This document shows, in pieces, positions 61,831 through 64,000 of a stretch of DNA of 64,000 bases (position 1 is the stretch's first letter; each line of letters starts with the position of its first letter). The notes beneath the pieces are model-generated. The model made no database searches. It worked only from the letters and a program-made list of their open reading frames with translations, and was not told the DNA's origin. Origin of the DNA: Actinocatenispora sp963815125 (GTDB lineage Bacteria; Actinomycetota; Actinomycetes; Mycobacteriales; Micromonosporaceae); NCBI GenBank assembly GCA_963815125.1, contig CAWFFM010000001.1:620001-684000 (forward strand), given 5' to 3'. A program made the position numbers and the translations under genes.

Positions 61831-62674
61831 TCATCCAGAGCTTGTCCGGCCATGCTGCGTGAAGGCCAGTTCATACTGGTCAAGGTCCTGGGGCTTGTCC
61901 CAGAAGTACTGCTGCGGTCCGAAGCCGTCTGCGTAGGCGATCGATGCCCCTTTCCGGTGGGGAAGTGGAGCACTGAGAACGATCCGGAGACCAGCCGTAG
62001 GTGATGCCTGCGCTGAACGGAAGCACCCGGATGCTGACGTGGGGAAGCCTTCCCGAGTTCGGCCATGTGTCGAAGTTGGTCGGCCATTACTTCCGGATCC
62101 GCCGAGGGGACGCCTGAGCACCGACTCATTGAGAATTGCATCGAGTTGCACAGGTGGCGGCACCCTGCGGGTGAGCATCTTCTGCCGTTGGAGGCGAAGT
62201 TCCAGGCGACGGTCGATTTCTCTTTCTTACTCGCGGGGCCCTTCACCTTCGTCGGGTAGTCTAAGCAGCTCGCGGGCGTACCAATGGCATTGGAGTATCC
62301 TGGAAGGAGTGCTGCTCCTCATACCAGAAGACGTTCTCGGCGCCGGCTTCGAGGCCGACGTACATGTCGAAATTGGGAGGCAGCAGGTCGGCGTACGAGC
62401 TGGTCCAGCCCTTGACCCGGGTCGCCTCGGCGAGGGCGAGGAGTTCCTGGGTGCGTTCTGCGTCGGCGCCGTAGAGCGCGCACAGACCTTTGACGTCGTG
62501 ATTACGGATGCGGACGCCGGGCTGCGCCGACTCGATCTTCCAGAGTGTGGGGCGGGAGCGTTCGATCTCGGCGGACGCGTAGTCGACGGTGATGCCCGCC
62601 TGCTCGCGTAACGAGCGCAACGTGTGGCCGAGCTGTCGGCGCGGCACCGACGACCCGGATGGCTCGACAACCAC
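61831..62674 (-). pseudogene. Decayed XRE-family regulator with DUF5753 domain
   Basis: GTG 62674 has GGAGGA upstream and begins an intact XRE helix-turn-helix part (LGHTLRSLREQAGITVDYAS, RSRPTLWKIESAQPGVRI, YGADAERTQELLALA). After ENVFWYEEQ the reading frame breaks near 62305: ILQCHWYARELLRLPDEG follows in a second frame. Later DUF5753 pieces read in different frames: MLTRRVPPPVQLDAILNES, VMADQLRHMAELGK, PHVSIRVLPFSAGITYGW, and SIAYADGFGPQQYF with WDKPQDLDQYELAF. At least four indels are needed, so this is genuine decay and not a single sequencing error. Only the DNA-binding half could still be made. Confidence 0.85.
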
Positions 62675-62811
62675 AGATAGATCCTCCGTGAGAAGAAATA
62701 TGCGGAGAGTTGTGAAGCTCCACATTTATCACTCTGGGTGCGAGGTATGCAACGGATGTGACCTCAACTGGTCACTTTCTGAGATTCCGCAGCGTGGAGA
62801 GGCCGATCGGC

Positions 62812-62976
62812 ATGGTCGGCAGCTGTCCGTATGCGCAGACTGACCACACGTGGTACTCGATGCCACGTGATCCGGTGCCGGAACCCCGAGGGCCTTGTCC
62901 GGGGTACTGCCGCGTGCCCGGAGGCGGTGCGCGCACCGTGTGCGTACCGGTGGATGAACCGGAGGTTGGAAGATGA
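62812..62976 (+). CDS. Possible small Cys/Pro-rich protein
   Basis: A 54-codon frame from ATG 62812 with GGAGAGG upstream, ending in an ATGA overlap with the next gene. It contains four Cys (CPYAQTDHTWYSMP, PCPGYCRVPGGG, TVCVPVDEP). I do not recognise it. The coupled overlap and ribosome site favour a real gene; short length and ordinary base usage leave doubt. Confidence 0.45.
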   Translation: MVGSCPYAQTDHTWYSMPRDPVPEPRGPCPGYCRVPGGGARTVCVPVDEPEVGR

Positions 62977-63245
62977 GAGTTCAGGCTGGGGCCGCATTGG
63001 TGATGCCGGCGGTGCCACGGCAGTTCGCGCTGATACTCGATGCCGACGACCCGGACTACGACGAGTATGTACGGTGCGTCCGGCCCGCTGATCCGGTGCT
63101 GTGGTGGGGCGCGGCGTTCGACGAGCGTGTGGTGCTGTTCCGGATCGATAGGGACGGGAAACTGGACACCGCCCGGCATCCGGATGTCGACGCCGCGCTG
63201 GACCGGTGGAGCCGGCTCTACCCGGTCAAGCTTGCGTGGGTCTGA
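62973..63245 (+). CDS. Small hypothetical protein
   Basis: A 90-residue protein with ATG 62973 after GGAGG. It has an N-terminal strand PRQFALILDADDPDYDEYVR, a Trp-rich middle DPVLWWGAAFDERVVLFRID and a helix VDAALDRWSRLYPVKLAWV. I know no function. It lies divergent from the decayed XRE/DUF5753 gene and ends before a strong hairpin, so it looks like a real transcription unit end. Confidence 0.7.
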   Translation: MRVQAGAALVMPAVPRQFALILDADDPDYDEYVRCVRPADPVLWWGAAFDERVVLFRIDRDGKLDTARHPDVDAALDRWSRLYPVKLAWV

Positions 63246-63259
63246 CGGTACGCAGCCGT

Positions 63260-63294
63260 GTCGTGGGGAGCGGCGTGGTGCCGCTCCCCACGAC
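63260..63294. terminator. Perfect 15-bp hairpin between convergent genes
   Basis: Arms 63260-63274 and 63280-63294 pair perfectly around a 5-base loop (GTGGT), between the stop at 63245 (plus) and the membrane-protein stop at 63299 (minus). Confidence 0.87.
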
Positions 63295-63298
63295 GCGG

Positions 63299-64000
63299 TC
63301 AGAACAGGTGGCCGAGGGTACGGACGATGTCGACGTAGAAGTTGCCCTCGATGGACCGGAAGATCTGGAACGGCTCACCCGGGCTGCCGAAGAACGGGCG
63401 CAGCGTCCAGCCCAGTTGGGTACCGACGAAGCCGAACACCACGATCCACACGTACAACAGGCTCATGCTGGCCGAACGGGGCTGTGGCGGAAGCGCCCGC
63501 TGCATCGGATGTACGGAAGGCTGCGGGTGCGGCATGCCGCCGTTGGGGCCGGGTGCGACGCGGGCGGCCACCGGGGCGAACCGCGGTTGTGCTGCGGCGT
63601 CACCGGTCGGCGCACCGACCGTCACCGGTACCGGTGACGGTTCGTCCACATCGCTCGCCCCGGCGTGGTCGGAACCCTCGGCGGTGGCCGGTCCCGCGAC
63701 AGGAGCGGCCGCGACAGGTGGTGTCGAGGCGTGCGGTGCACGCACGGTGGTCGCTGCGGCGGCGTTCATCGAACGCATACCGGCGATCAGGAACTTCAGT
63801 CCCACCATCGAGGTGAGGATCATGATCGCCACGTTGAGCAGCTTGTAGAACGAGTAGTTCGGCGCGGTGATCAGGAAGAACAAGCTGATCGGCGCGAAGG
63901 CCAGAGTGAGTGCGGACAGGACCGTGATAGTCACCGAGACCAGGGCCAGCGCCTGGCGTACCGACAGCTTGGCGCCGAACACGAGATTGAACAGATACAG
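63299..64000 (-). CDS. Polytopic membrane protein, 5' end outside window
   Basis: The frame remains open to the right edge of the window (LYLFNLVFGAKLSVRQALAL across its last 60 bases), so the start lies beyond it. The visible 233 residues have two to three TM segments, a Pro/Ala-rich loop of about 95 residues, another TM segment, and the end GTQLGWTLRPFFGSPGEPFQ plus GNFYVDIVRTLGHLF. Similar conserved bacterial membrane proteins exist whose function is unknown to me. The Pro/Ala-rich insert between TM segments is unusual for them. Confidence 0.75.
   Translation of the reverse strand: MYLFNLVFGAKLSVRQALALVSVTITVLSALTLAFAPISLFFLITAPNYSFYKLLNVAIMILTSMVGLKFLIAGMRSMNAAAATTVRAPHASTPPVAAAPVAGPATAEGSDHAGASDVDEPSPVPVTVGAPTGDAAAQPRFAPVAARVAPGPNGGMPHPQPSVHPMQRALPPQPRSASMSLLYVWIVVFGFVGTQLGWTLRPFFGSPGEPFQIFRSIEGNFYVDIVRTLGHLF

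Overview
The window is very GC-rich with dense, short-spaced genes, frequent GTG starts, ATGA/GTGA stop-start overlaps and typical actinobacterial families (DUF3000, DUF397, DUF5753, DUF742/conservon proteins, HemQ, FprA). It is chromosomal DNA of a filamentous actinomycete. The order fadBA - rnd - DUF3000 - hemE - hemG - hemQ - msrB is a conserved actinobacterial neighbourhood; a member of the Micromonosporales is my best guess, but the order is not proven by the sequence. No rRNA, tRNA or CRISPR array was seen.

Layout. 1-2.1 kb: 3' part of dxs (MEP isoprenoid pathway) coupled to a GNAT acetyltransferase. 2.1-8.9 kb (minus): a tight four-gene envelope-glycan operon with a GT39-like membrane glycosyltransferase, a GT2 polysaccharide synthase, a membrane-anchored GH26 mannanase-like hydrolase and a Tat-exported GH92 alpha-mannosidase lipoprotein. 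9.1-12.7 kb: a kinase-N-lobe-like membrane protein and an OmpR-type two-component system. 12.9-15.6 kb: a VOC protein, a secreted M1 peptidase with a PadR-type operator, and a padR gene. 15.6-20.6 kb (minus): rnd, fadA, fadB. 20.9-23.2 kb: two proteins with Pro-rich, TM and coiled-coil parts, one with a trypsin-like domain.

23.2-26.3 kb is an IS630-bounded island flanked by TA, carrying an SDR-family gene and a divergent TetR gene; the empty site can be reconstructed. 26.3-30.3 kb: DUF3000 and the coproporphyrin-dependent haem genes hemE-hemG-hemQ. 30.3-36.4 kb: pepC, a GNAT, msrB, a secreted nuclease and a stand-alone LigD-type polymerase. 36.5-44 kb: fprA, a three-gene signalling unit (receiver-PP2C, CHASE3 histidine kinase, single receiver), and a lipid kinase / App1 phosphatase pair. 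44-51 kb (minus): hrpB, a Pol-PE-Lig LigD whose ligase domain has lost its nucleophile, a CapA-like lipoprotein, a small conserved protein and a PfpI-family protein.

51.2-57.1 kb: a conservon (cvnABCD) continued by a StyA-like flavoprotein and a threonine-aldolase-like gene that is broken by a frameshifted TnpB element. 57.3-61.5 kb: gnd, two dienelactone-hydrolase-family proteins and two small conserved proteins. 61.6-64 kb: DUF397 protein, a decayed XRE/DUF5753 partner, two small genes, and the 3' end of a membrane-protein gene cut by the window edge. Perfect or near-perfect 12-19 bp hairpins lie at most gene ends where transcription units converge.
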